From contig CM063249.1 in assembly GCA_032158295.1 (NCBI GenBank), positions 3,425,195 to 3,489,194 on the forward strand: a DNA stretch of 64,000 nt. The letters run 5' to 3'. The number at the start of each line of letters is the position of its first letter. Position 1 is the stretch's first letter. The notes beneath the pieces are model-generated. The model did not search any database, was not told the DNA's origin, and worked only from the letters and a program-made list of their open reading frames with translations. Position numbers and translations under genes: made by a program. Positions 45,923 through 59,500 of the stretch are shown here, piece after piece. Origin of the DNA: Pycnopodia helianthoides. Lineage: Eukaryota > Echinodermata > Asteroidea > Forcipulatida > Asteriidae.

Positions 45923-46626
45923 AAGTTGCTCCTGGTGAGAAGCACTGCAGCTGCTGATAGTATGAACTCTTTTAAGAAAGGATTCCCTTCAAGGTCATGG
46001 TTTGGAAATTAGATGTATGCAATATTTCACCCCAAAACATTTGAATCTGAGAAACGATTCATGCATTCGTTCGGAAAATTTCTGAGGGCTGGTGTATGTT
46101 TGCGAATGATGCGGCCGGAGATGCGGCTGGTACCCGCTGTCACCTCGCTAAATGTGGATGGACTCACCGTTCTTGTAATAAATACCGTGATAGTTTTTCG
46201 CTGCTTTCTCAGCAAGTAGACACTGTGTTTTGCTGAAACTTTCACATGTGACTTTTATTTAATTTTTCTTTATAATTTTGCCTATGAATCATGATGCATT
46301 ATGTTGACAAAAACTAAATCTATGACCGTAAATGTACCTTTAAGGGCAGAACTTAACGGATCGGCCTATTCTAGAATTATAATGGACTTTAAGTTGTAGA
46401 TAGAGCTACATAATATTAATAAATCAAACTCACCTGTGTAGAATTGACGCTTTCTGTTGTGCAATCGGTCGAATCAGGTCGGACTATTAATGAACTCTTC
46501 ATGGAATGGATGGGGAGGAAAAGCCAAAAAAATCTTTCACCGAATTCTGTCAGGAATTTTGCTAGCGCATTATGTTACTGTTCACAATTGTATCAAATCA
46601 CTTTGTGGTGCAGTGCAATGGAAACG

Positions 46627-47062
46627 TAGCCCCCCATAGTAACCCTCCATTGTAACCCTCCATCATAACCCTCCATCATAACCCTCCATCATGTGCCCTC
46701 CATCGTAACCCTCCATCGTAACCCTCCATCATGTGCCCTCCATCGTAACCCTCCATCGTAACCCTCCATCATAACCCTCCATCATAACCCTCCATCATGT
46801 GCCCTCCATCGTAACTCTCCATCATAACGCTTCATTATAACCCCCCATCGTAACCCCCCCCCTCAGTACCTTCTATCATAACCCTCCATCGAAACCCCCC
46901 ATCGTAACCCCCCATCGTAACCCTCCATCGTAACCCTCCATCATAACGCTTCATTATAACCCCCCATCGTAACCCCCCCCCTCAGTACCTTCTATCATAA
47001 CCCCCCATTGTAACCCCCCATTGTAACCCCCCATCGTAACCCACGATCGTAACCCTCCATCA
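46627..47062 (+). repeat. 13-bp minisatellite
   Basis: Units ACCCTCCATCATA / ACCCTCCATCGTA / ACCCCCCATCGTA with occasional 'atgtgccctcc' variants. A block containing 'cgcttcattata' and 'ctcagtaccttctatc' is present twice (about 46815 and 46930), showing a larger duplication. About 30 units. Confidence 0.9.
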
Positions 47063-48144
47063 TAAAATTATTTAATGTGCTTGCAATCGTTCACTGATAG
47101 ATACAAACACGCAAGCACATGACATAACCACATGGTAAGCCTGCATTTATATTGTGTGGTACACAGTACCACCGAAACCTTTAGTCGCCTGCTGCGGGTC
47201 GTTTATTTATTTAGTACAATACAGCCGGTCCAAATTCGCAGCTAACCGACAGTCTGCTCGATGTGATTTGCTGTTGATAATTATCCAGATTCATTGAGAA
47301 AGCTTGCCTCGACTCCGACTTGGTACATATTATTACTACATGTACATGACATCGACACATGATCACGAGCCAAGTAAAAAATAGCTGCAGGTTTAGCTTG
47401 TTGATGGAGTCAACGTGACAATCATAGTGGGTTCAAATGTCGGTCCTGGCACTTGTGTCCTTGAGTAAGCAATTTTACTATAGGCCTATTTGCTCCTCGG
47501 CATTTATGTCCTAATTTATTGATCCTGCCGAGTAACAAAGTAGATGAAGAACTTAAGTAGAAGTACTCAGTAGGATTCGAACCCACAACTTGCACGTAAG
47601 CAAGAACTGAGATTGAACTTTGAAGTGTCCTTGCTGCATGCTGTGTTGTGAAGTAGTACAGCATCAGTGTGATGACCACCACCAGCATCATCATCATGAC
47701 CATAGTGAAATTAAGTTAAAAATGAATTTAATATCATTAGATTAAACAACAATTATAATAATGGATACATATGACTTGGAATTGGATGATCATCTTCCCT
47801 AAAATTGTATAAAATGTACTCACATGTGACGAATTCTGTTTTACCACCTACTCTGGCACGGGCGGATGCTCGTACATGTCGTATGTGTTTCGGTTGCAAT
47901 AATGAACCTGACCGACCAAGTAGACTGGTGCTATCGCACTATCTATTGGACCTTTTCGAAACACCGGCTTCTGCTTCCGCTCAACCCTATGATCTGTCCA
48001 CCTATCAGTCCACAGCGCGCGAAAACCGCACGGTTTCAACACTCATCAGCCGGAGCAGAATTTGAAGCCGAAGTCTCGAAAATACCCGTACCATCCAGAG
48101 ACGGGGTATCATAGCGCCCTCTATCAATAAAACAAATCGACACA

Positions 48145-48267
48145 ATGTCGTCTGCTAGTAGTACTTCCCACACCCAGAGCAGAAAAGCACGTCTATTCTA
48201 CAGTTATGCTTCGACGGTTACTTACGACGAAAATGCTGATCGGATGGGGCGGACGTCTGGTGATTAG
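48145..48267 (+). CDS. Possible 40-residue ORF, unidentified
   Basis: An ATG-to-TAG frame encoding MSSASSTSHTQSRKARLFYS, then YASTVTYDENADRMGRTSGD. The composition looks protein-like, but I recognise no family and see no supporting splice partner. It could be a chance frame or a first exon of something else. Confidence 0.15.
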   Translation: MSSASSTSHTQSRKARLFYSYASTVTYDENADRMGRTSGD

Positions 48268-48694
48268 AACCAAAAGTTAAACTTATAAGTGTGGCAGGAC
48301 TTTCTGTCCCCCCACACGGCGAACTGTGTACAAATTTCTTCTGATAGCGCCCTCTTTTGAATCAACCTTCTCTAGCCCATGTTGATTTCCCTTATGGGGG
48401 CGGGGGAAGGGGGGGGGGAAACACAGATTGAATCTCCGGGGGACAGATTTCTCTACGACACCAGTCTGATTGGATTTGATTTGGTTTGAATTTATTCGGA
48501 TAAAGCACAGCAAGAACATGGCAACCAAACATAAACATACACAGTAACAGGAGGATAACAATGGAATTAATAAACAAACGAAAGAAGAAAACCAGAAAAA
48601 AATGCAGAAAATTGTCAAAGGATATCATAGCCTCATAAAAAGCCAACAACTTTGACTTATTTCCATTGGGGTCCATATAGATGGATTGCAATAT

Positions 48695-48832
48695 GCGTCA
48701 TTGACCGCCATCTTTGATGTAAAACGATGGAAAAGTGCACGCGTGTACGCGCTACGCACGACTCTCAGCCAATGATAGCTCTTCACGCGTGCACAACTCA
48801 TCAAAGATGGTGGTTAATGACGCGTACTTGCC
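48695..48832. mobile_element. Short palindromic element, copy 1
   Basis: Ends 'gcgtcattgaccgccatctt' / 'aagatggtggttaatgacgc', with inner 'acgcgtg' arms. A second copy lies at 57254-57390 in FSIP2 intron 8. Confidence 0.75.
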
Positions 48833-50302
48833 CATAATGATCAAGACCTACTATTTCCCCAAACAGTTCGATTCCTGATGACCCCGTTGGTTCTATGTCG
48901 AGGTGATCGGTGAAACAAGAACGTATTATCATCACTCGCGAACGACTAAGCCTATAACATTTGGGCAAAGTTTGATACTACTTATGTGAGAGAACCAAAA
49001 TAATGTATAGGCGGGAGTCCTTTTGACCGGAAATTGTAGATTAGTATAAAAACGATCTCCTAAGAAACCCGAAATGAGTTGTAAACAATTGCAACTCGTC
49101 GACATCAAGTAGGCCTGGGTGTTCCTGTGAAAATTGATATTTCAATAAAGGATATCAACAGGCCTTCCATATTTTGTAAAAAGACCGGTAACCCTGGATT
49201 ATCTGGTAAAACTGAAGGAAACGAAAGAAACTGTTAAAATGGATTCAACAAGACGCCACCAACTGACAAATTATTTTTAGTTTTCATTTTATTAGGCCTT
49301 TAAATGAAGCTTCAAAGCTTGAAGAGCCTCCCTTTTTTTAAAATGACGTTTATGCATTGTACCCTTTGGGACTAAAGTGACATTTTTCCTTTTTCACGAA
49401 GGTTCCATTTATACGATTGGAATTGTAAGCCTAATGCACGGAGCACAAAGTTGAAAAAACAAAAACAAAACGGAGTTTTCACGAACTGACACGAACCTTG
49501 TGTTTGGGATGGAGCGTGCGGGCGGACGAAGTGACACACACGACACGAGTAGTGTTGTAAAATAGTTTGCAATGTGTCATTTCGTGAAAACGAAAATTGT
49601 CTGTTTGCTTTATTTCGGTTTCACGAACTAACAACACCAACCTATCTTCTTCCCGATTGCTCCTAAGAACGTAAAACATCAAAAGCAGTATTTGTATCAA
49701 GTTCAAAGCATCAAGACTTTCGTGTCCTCTATAAGAAAACTATTTAAAAACACTATGAAATCTTGAAGGATAGTGGTGTTTCAAAAAGCGTTTGACTAGA
49801 CGCCGTTTCCTTCTTTGGTTTGTCTAGGCCTATATGATGGTGTGTGTGTGTCAGTTCGAGCGTCGGTGACGAAAATAATGTTCTAGACAGAAGCGCGCCA
49901 CAACGATTTCTCAATGTGCGCTGCGCGTCCACCTGTAAAGGAAATGCGCGCAATTTAAAAAACAACCGAAACGCACGTGGGACGCGCTTGTGGCACCATT
50001 TTAACGCCTTCGACTCACATGCGTATGGACGCTGTGCATTTCGTTGCTAAACCCTAATAGAAAGTTTGCGATTCAAAAGACGGTGCCTTTCGAAGTAAAA
50101 ACTCGGGGTTGTTTTTAATGAAATCGATCATTTTTTTCGCGGGAACTTCAACGTTTGTTAGAAAGCCAGGCAACATGGTCAGACAAATGTTACGAGTGGA
50201 CCATCGAGGCAGCCAGTGACATCACAGATTATTACTGATTTTTTAAAAAATGCTTTGGAAGTCTATGCATCTTGAATCACAGGGCTCAAGTCAAAGTCAA
50301 AG

Positions 50303-50536
50303 ATGAGCAAAACGGACACCGCTGCCTCGTTCAGGTCGCCGAGACGGGAGCTTCCTGCCGAGCCCAAAGTTAAGGAGCCCGACGGATATCTCTCGGTATT
50401 GGCCGGTGGGAAGAGCCCGATCTCAATGCCTCCCATACCGGCATGGATGTTAAACACTCCCATGTACAGCAAACTGCCGATGATACCTGCTCCCAAGGGG
50501 AAGATCACGTTGTACACAACTGGACTAGGAGAAAAG
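50303..50536 (+). CDS. FSIP2: FSIP2 exon 1 (start)
   Basis: Residues 1-78, ending in the family block KLPMIPAPKGKITLYTT then GLGEK. The ATG at 50303 is the first in frame after an upstream stop. The donor is GAAAAG|GTGAGT, followed directly by an A-run of about 24 bases in the intron. Confidence 0.87.
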
Positions 50537-53500
50537 GTGAGTCCTTACAAAAAAAAAAAAAAAAAAAAAAAAATGCAAGTTCGCCCCAACAAGGCTAAAA
50601 CGCCACTCTCTCGGAAGGGGGCTACTAGAACAAAATATTTAAGATGAAAATAACTCAGGGGAGCTGAAAGTAGGAACTGACATTTTTCTTAAAACAAGTC
50701 TAGATTAGGCTATAGAGTATAGGATGGAGGGAAACATGCACCAGGCAAGGAGTTCCAAAGAGATGCAATACGTGGAATAAAGCTGTTGGAATGGCTCTTT
50801 GTTCTACATCTCAGCAAAGCAAGCTAGTGTATTTTTAGTTATTTACTGAATGTATTTTTAAAGACTGATTTGTACTTTTACAGATTATAGTTTAATATCA
50901 ATATTTGAAACGAATATAAAATATTCTTTATGATATAACGTCCAATGGGATGCACTACAAAATATCACGTGTCACCGTCCAGCAAAAAAAGAAATAAAAA
51001 CCTAAAAAGTTTCAGTAACAGCCCTCAACTCTGAACAAAGTTTGGAATATATCTTATTTCCACAGCTGTACCAGAGTCCAAGTGATCTTGAGTTTGACCC
51101 GAGTGCTGAGGGTCTGAACAGCCAGTACAGATGCCTTCACGACCCTCATCTTAAGACTCATTACAACCAGTCAGCATCGTTCAAAGAGTTGGTGAAGAAG
51201 AAGTTCATCACCCAAGAAGGAAAGGTAGAGGCATAATATTTTCATCCTAAAATTAATTGAAATAAATTTTGAAAGAAGGAGAGGAAGTGGAAGAGAAAGA
51301 AGATTTGATGATTGTATTGACTTGATGATTGATTTATGTTTGAACCAGGTTGTCTGTACCCTCAAAGAATTCAACGAGTACCATCAGTACCTGAAACGCA
51401 TCCACATTGAGAAACTTGCACATGGTCGAAAAAGAACAGTAAGTATATATGTACCTTGTATACCGTGTACCTTGGCATCGTCCATAAGTATTATTATATG
51501 TGGATTATTTAAAACATTCCATGTGGTTGCCAAATGCAAAACTACATTGAATTTAAAATTTAAAAATAAAAATGCATCAAAAACTTGGATTGGATTAAGA
51601 GAAAGGTGGAGCATTAAACGGTAGGCCTACACACTAAAATCTGAGTGGATATAAAAGATAATGTGAACATTATGTTCAAAAACTCATAAGTCTAAGCTCA
51701 CTTAAACAAAGATGAACATTTGATTAAAAAGCAGCATATGGAATGCAGCAGTATAGGCCTACATACAAAGAAGTCACATTTTATATATTCTACCAACAAC
51801 AACATCTACTGCAGGCTGTAGCCCTCTGTCAGACTCTTCCATGTTGTTCTTTCCTGGGCCGTTCTGGTCCAGCTGGTCTCGATTTCAAAAAGCACTAAGA
51901 TTCATCTTAAGATGCGTTGTCAGTATTACCATAGTGATTTGTTATTGTGACATCACACTTTTGCTTAGCAGTTAAGATTGATTCACAGTTGGGAGCAATC
52001 TTAACTCTTTGTGTAATCGAGCCCAGGTCTTCCCTGACACGGATAAAATCGTCAATGTTTTCACGAAGGGACGGTTATATCAAAATGTGTTAAAAGAACA
52101 TTTCAAGATGATATATGCATTTGAAAAGGTGATCAATTTGAAACTGAAAACTCTACGGTACCAGAACAGTCGTCTGCAGTTTAAATTACCTAATGTGTTT
52201 TTTGTAATAGATAAACCTTATCAATAATATAAAAAACACACATACCAAAAACGTTGATTGATTAACACAATAGTTAGTCAAACATGCCCGTTTCTTTGTG
52301 AAAACGAAAAATCATGATGACCTACTTTTGCACACATCTATAGTGAACCATAATTGCTTCTCTTAACCAAGGTGTATAATATGGAAACCTGAGAGGGCTG
52401 AGACAGTGGTGTGCTGGATTAACCCCTCACCACTTAATTAAGCAGCATGGGGTTGTATGCTCCCAAGAGAGTTTAGTAAGGTTATGGATTGGTCTATGCC
52501 CGCTGAACTGGGATAATAATTATGTAAAGCTCCTTGATCTAGCTACTATACAGTCCTATGATTTATGTGCACCATACGGTCAGAACCATTTCTGATTGTT
52601 TTTTCTTAGTTTGTGAACACCCCTTTAAAATAGACCGATCCATTAAGCTCCGTTCCCTCACGTGTTGACCAATCGTAAACCATGGTTACGCCAACGAAAG
52701 TGCGACAAAAGTCCGACACGCTAAAATAGAAAAGTAAAAATGCGTGCGCGCGTACTTAAAGCGCGCACGTTCATGTCGCGAGTGGGGCATTGGAGAGATG
52801 CGCACATGTGCAGCTGGATGCTGTGATTGGTCACTATGTTAAAGGGTTGGGCTTAATGGATCGGTCTATACACTCCGTGTGGTATTTTTTATTTATGGCA
52901 AATCCCCTTAAATCAACCCTGTACCTGTTCCGTTATACCGTCACAGGCAGAGAGGGAACGCCGAGACCGCGAACGCCAACGGCAAGAATGGAGCCACAGA
53001 GAGGAACTCAGCCCGCACGACAAACATCTCGTTGACGTGCAGATAAGACGGAGAAAACTGCTCAAGGAACAGCATCAATGGTAAAGGAGTTAAAGTTTTA
53101 TTTCTTATTATCAGCGTGAGCCTACAATCACAGGTGGATTCTGGGGGGGGGGGGTTGTTGGAAGTTCCACCCCTGTTACACGTGGTTTTCTGTCAGAGTG
53201 TAAACTAGTTTGATCTTATCTTACGATTGAAGTAGGATTTAGAAGTTCGCAGGGTGGTGATTAAGGTTTGCGGCAAAACACCGTGTAGGCCTACATGAAA
53301 TATCTCATTGAGTTGGGGTGGTTCGTAAAGGATCTTCAAAGTTTCGATCAGACTGGATGCGCAATTTCATGGAGCTGCTTAACGGCCGATGTTGTGCTTA
53401 CTGTGCGAGTTTCCGTTTCGTAGCGCTGCTAACCGTAAGCGAACGAAAACCTTGCTTACCGTGAACATGAATGACGTAACGATGTAAATCCATGGTGAAA

Positions 53501-56500
53501 TGCTTTACGTTTCGGCAATTTTTTTCTGCTACAGTAAGCACGAATATATGCTTACCGTTAAGCAGCGTTAGTAAATTGGGTCCACATCGACTTCAGGAGA
53601 AAGCTGACATTAAAAGGCCGGTTTATTGTCGGTCGGTTTATCGTCGAACGCTGATGATCACCAGCGGCGTCTTCAGCGACTAGTAACTGATGCCCCTCAG
53701 TAACAGCTATCTATGAACTCTGTTAAAGGAACATTACAGAATTGGTAATTGTAAAATATACTTTTGATCACAGATTTGCATAAAACTTACACGGTCTAAT
53801 GATGATGATAGTAGAAAACATCCCTTGAAATATTTCTGTCTGAAATGCCATATTTGATGAGAAATGAATAAACTAATTTTCCGATTGGTTGGAGTTTATC
53901 GCTCAGTGAGCGTTTTATTCGTTTGTTGAACCTATATGATTTCATGCAAATGTGTAATCGGTTTTTCACTATTTTCTCGTGACCCAGATGGCCGATCGAT
54001 CTCAAACTTCTACAGGTTTGTCAGTTTATGTATATGGTGGATTACATAAAGTGCTTACACTGCCAGCAACTGTTTTGTTAGCAAAAACCAATTCTGTAAT
54101 GTTCCTTTAATGATCGCGAGTCAAGTTTTAAGGCCTACAGTCTATGCACGAACTAATGAATGTGTCTGTCGCAGTTTAACACAGCGACTTGAGGAAGACG
54201 CCATGAAACATTTACGCCTACTGAAGGAGATGCAGGCGAAGCATTGCATCGAGGAGGCCAGAGGTAAACTCGAGAGGGAGACGAAACGGAATAAGAAGAT
54301 CAGAATGGAAATGGAGGTATGGCTGCTCAGCGTTATCTTAAAATGGCAATCATTGTCATAACTCAACATCTAGGGTATTTTCGAAACACACGGTTTCGGC
54401 CTAATCCGTGCCGCAGGCTCGTCCAAACCTTCGAAGCTTCATGACTATTACAAAAAAAATACGAAGCACCAACCGAATCCGGAGCAGAATCAGAGCCATG
54501 ATTTTGAAAAGGCCCATGGTAGATTTTAGATTTAGTTTTGGATAAAGTTTAGAAACTTACACTGCGAAATTGTCTTTCGACATTATGAGGAAAACATCGA
54601 GCAGTTGTTTATAGCAATGTCCTAATCGTTGTATAAAAATGGACATTAGCGTTGGTTACCATTAGCGCATGATAACGCCTATGGCAAGTGAACATCATTA
54701 GCCAGGTCATCTGGCTATTCCTTAAACCATCTCAGCTCCCTTAGGAGTACACAGCCTGTGCTGCCAAATATATAGCGCACCAAGCATAATCAATCCCAAT
54801 AACCATCTCTGCCTCACTTGTGCCCATTTACTCCTGGGTGAAGAGAAGCAACAATATTAAAGTGTCTTGCACAAGGACACAAGTGTCACATGACCAAAAT
54901 GTCGAACCCACACCCCGATGACTTAACCACCAGGGTCTAATTTCATAAAGTTGCTTAAGCACTGAATATTGCTTAACAGTTTGCTGCTAAGCACAGATGG
55001 GCAGGACACCAGTCACAGATGGTACACTTGAAACGGTATTTTGGCTGGTAACCTGATTCTGGTCAGCATATTTTTGTTGTGCTTATCTACTTTTTATCTT
55101 TAGACAAGTTGTTAACTTTGCCAAAGTGGTTTGTATTGTAACATCACACTTTGCTTAGCAGTTAAGATTGATACAAGGTTAAGATCAAGCTTGACTATTC
55201 GTGAAATCAGCCCCATGCTTTGATTTTAAAATTGCTTTCGGTCATAATTTTATTTCAACCATTAGGAACTTATTAAAAGGGCCAAGAAACGTAAGAAGCA
55301 AACCGAAGATGAACGCAAGCACGCCGAGCTTCTTAAATGCTATAGAATGGGGTTGAAAGACAGGCGACAACTCAAGGTAAAGTTACAATGACGTGGGCGA
55401 ACAAATTCTTCTTGAAATTGAAGCTAACCTCAAACTCAACTTGAGTGAAACGGTTGCAGGGGCCGATTTCACAAAGAGATAAGACTAGTCTTATCTGAAG
55501 TTAGGACCAGTAACTGGTCTTAACCTAAGACTAGTCCTATCTCTTAGCATTGCCTAGGACTAGTCCTAACGTTAGGAAGAGTTTTGTGAAATCGACCCCT
55601 GGGCTGTTAACTATCCAGCACCATTTCCAATAATTGCAAACCGATCACTAAACATGATCAGTATATCTGCTAGTTTCTTGTCATGTCGAGTGCCTGGCAG
55701 AGAGGCGTAAACACTGGCCCTCTGTCGGCCGCTTAGTACAACATACAGCAGACGTATTATGGCGACACTTTGGGAAGTAATGCATAAATCAGAAACATAG
55801 TGCTGGAAAAGGTTATCCTGTAAAGTTATATTTTCATTCCCACGGCACATTAAAATTGCATAATGGAGTAATATAGGTTTTCTCGGTCAATTTCGGCAAA
55901 TGAGCAGCCAATTAAACCACGGAGCCAGATTCTATTTCGCGCGAAATCGAATGCTTCTGAAAACGGTCATTCGATTTCGTTTTATGACTAGTCAAATTTA
56001 CTGTTGCGTCATTCGATTTAACAAAATAATCATTCAATTTAACAGTTCAACAAAGCAGCATTCAAATTCGCAGGAGTATTTTGAGGCGTGTGTTTAGTCA
56101 TTCAAACTAATTTTGGTGCAGTCATTTTTAACCTGGTGTTCACGAAACCTAGACGTTTTCACAATGTTCTCTATGACATTTTGCCAAGACCCCTTGTGCA
56201 AAATAATATCTGCTGGCTCTCAGACGAGAAAATAACTTTAGGAAAATGTAAAGATGTGTTTTCCATTTGACTATTAACAACACCCTGCGTGTGACAATGA
56301 TTGGCGTGTCTACGTGCAGTTGGAGGACCAATGGAACAGGCATAAGAGAATCCGGGACAAGCGTCTTGTCGATGACTCCAAGAGGAAAAAACAGTCCGAA
56401 GCTCAGATCGAACAGAACATCAGGACCAGGGAAGAGGTAGTGGCCGACCAGAGAGCCAGACAGCTTTGTGAGTGTTCAACTCTCTCGTTTACTTGTTTTC

Positions 56501-59500
56501 TGTTAAATTGTTTTCAGTTAGCGAATGAGTAAGAGGGTGGGTGGGGGTGGGTGGTGGTGGTGGGGGGGGGGGTGTAAGGCTGCCCGATATCGAGGATTTA
56601 TTTTTAGAGGATTATTTCATTTAATTCAATAGGAGACTTCCGTGACCCATTGCTCAGAGCGTAAGCAACAGAAACTTGCTAGGTATGTCTATCTTAGAGC
56701 TGTGTATGAGAGAGTTGCATCAACTTGCGATCAGAAGCCATTTTCGTTAAAAAGAAAACCCGCATGGGCGCACAGAGGGCACCAGACTAGACTGCTCATT
56801 AGGTTGTGCTACATTTGGACCGAAAATGGCTTCCAGCAACCACACCAAAGAAAACTGGTCCCTCGCATGTCGCAACTCTCTCAACACACAGATCTGGTCT
56901 GTCTATTACATCATTTCCCTTTCAAACCGCTATTTTAGCCACATTCCAGCACATCCGGGACACGGGAGCGGCACAACTGCAGCAGCAAGAGGCCAAGATA
57001 CGAGCTCGACTGGAGAAGAAGCTCAAGATAGTGCGCGACCTGCTTGAGCAGCGTAGACAGAGACAGACAGGTAGGCCCCCCTATATCTCAAAGATCACTG
57101 CTCAGGGAACATAAACAGCATTGGCGAAAACGCCTGTTAGAACTCCCAATATTAAACACTGAGAGAAACTCTGGTATGAAAAGACTTTTGAAATGACAGT
57201 CAAGTAAGTGTCGTAACCGTCTCAATCAAGCACCAACTTTGAAAAATTCCCTTCATCATAGCCACTTGCATTGGCCGCCATCGTTGGTGAAACGTTTATG
57301 CGTGAAAGGCTATCATTGGCGCAGAGCTGTTCGCAGCGCGTACACGTTTCCATTGTTTTTCATCAAAGATGGTGGTCAATGACGTCATGTGCAGTTCATC
57401 TATAAGAAAGAGACCCTTCTCATTATTTTATCGCTCGCCATGCCGCAGAGTGCTAATACAAGCGCACGTCACGCACACGTCAATAGCAGAATTGTACGAA
57501 CATAAGCTACGAAACGCAAACACTGATTGACACAACACGCACACCTATGCGTAGTACTCCCAGCATGGCATCCCTCTCGCATTAGCAGAGAAATGTGACG
57601 TCAGTGATGGCGACCGGAAGGGTCAGAGATGGCAGTTCTGTCTAGCATTCAGTTCTTCATGTCCTGTCGTCCAATTATAATAATGTATCTTTCTAGGGGA
57701 CCTCTAAGAGTTCTTTCCATGTTTGGGCTGCCATAGAAGGACCTTAGAAACTGCCACTTCTTCCTTCCTGGCACAGTGGCCGGCAAGTGTCAGTCTTCTA
57801 AGCCCCATTCTCTCAGAAACTGGCAAAAAGTTTCCATACAGAGCTAGCTTTGTTGGTAGCGTGTGATTGCCATGGGACTAGCATCTATCTGTTGCTTTCT
57901 TCAATTTAGATGTTAGTGAAAATGGAATACATTACCAGATTAAGAATTCCCGTTCAGTTTGCCAATGGGGGACTTTTAGGACGCTAGGCGGCAGCAGACT
58001 TTATACCAGGTAAATCCACTGTTCTCGGCATACTTTATAGAACCTCCTTTAACAATGGAATTTTAACTGGTATGTCTGTTGCCATCCAGCATTTAAAGTA
58101 TCCCATTGCAACGTTGATTGGATTCTGCTGGTGTTAAACATTTTTAAAACTGTGTGTGATAATAAAAACACTGCCGGCCACACCATTTCAGCAAGTGTAA
58201 TATTTGTCCCCTTCACATTGCTCCAACGCAGGTGGTCGTAGACGAAGACATCATGCACGTCACGGCCTAGGAGGACCACGTCATTACAGCACATGGGCAG
58301 TGGACTACGCACTGGAAAGAATAAAGCTCTCGCCAGCCGATGGAGTCTGGAAGTTTGACGAGAGGATGCTTCTTGTAAGGAACTATCGATTCTGCCCCAA
58401 TTAGTTTGAATTTATTTCATTTATTTTATATATTTATTTATTTCTTCTTTACCCTGGGTCTTTACTCTTTACCCTCTCAGTAAAACACTGTTTTTCCGAG
58501 GTGCACAGCAGCTACAAACAAACATACAAATGAAAATAAAATGACTTAGAAAATATTGTTAGCTTTCTCTCAGCTTTCTCTCTGATGCAAACTAAGTTCG
58601 ATTGATACATTTTTTTCTAGAGCCGCTGTTTGAGTCAACGATATTAACCGCAAAATAATATGCACCTGTAACATCACCGACCACCCAAACAAAGATCAGC
58701 CTTTTGTGGGTAATTTTAATAAAGCCTTGCTGAAAAGAGTCCCACTCGCTCATTATGTAACTACTAATAGCTTTCTCTCCCGGCTCCACTGCTCGTCTTC
58801 AGCTCTCTCTTCTTTATGCTTCTAGCTGGTCCTAAGTTTGTCATTATTTTGGGCATTTTTAGCTCATTACCGGTACAATTTGCATTTGCTCCTGTCAGTT
58901 TTTTTTTTATTTCGTTTCGTTGTTTAATGTTTTTGCATCATGTCTAACACTATTCCCACACAAGCCTAGGCTTATATGAACAGCCTCTTGAATCACTACA
59001 TTATTTTGTACTTTCACTGTTATTATCATCGGGTCATTTATACTATTTGCTTGTACTGTACTACTACATTTGTTTGTCCAATGGTTCTATCCTTTGTTAT
59101 TGTGAGTACGGAAATATACATTGAATTGAATTGAGAACATAATTAGCCGCAAATAATCAGTACCTTCGTACTTTGCCTTAGATGAACACCCCAACTACGT
59201 CCCCGGTGACAAGTGTACCTATCGAGCCCACTCTTGCCTCTGAAACAAAGGAAGCTCCTCACACAGTAATCAGTGGGAGCAAAGACATCCTTGAAGAAGT
59301 TGACGAAGACGATCTTGACACCGAAATAACGGAAGATCAAGGTATTAGAAAATAAGAAACGTGGACCTTCCTCTAAGAAGGCCTGAAATAGAAACTTTTA
59401 AAGATCCTATCTGTGAAACTGAGCCCAACATTTTCCCGATCTTTATTCATTTTGGGTGTTGTTTTCTCCTTCAATCCTTGCAGCGTTTTCACTTTCGTCC

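Larger units (their letters stand above)
42134..50302. other. Divergent intergenic region TANGO2 / FSIP2; repeats, no exon recognised
   Basis: Holds a CpG-rich 22-bp minisatellite, family K and C elements, a nested fold-back, a 13-bp minisatellite and dispersed repeats. Promoters of both genes must lie at its ends; I see no distinct TATA or CpG island assigned to either start. Confidence 0.6.
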
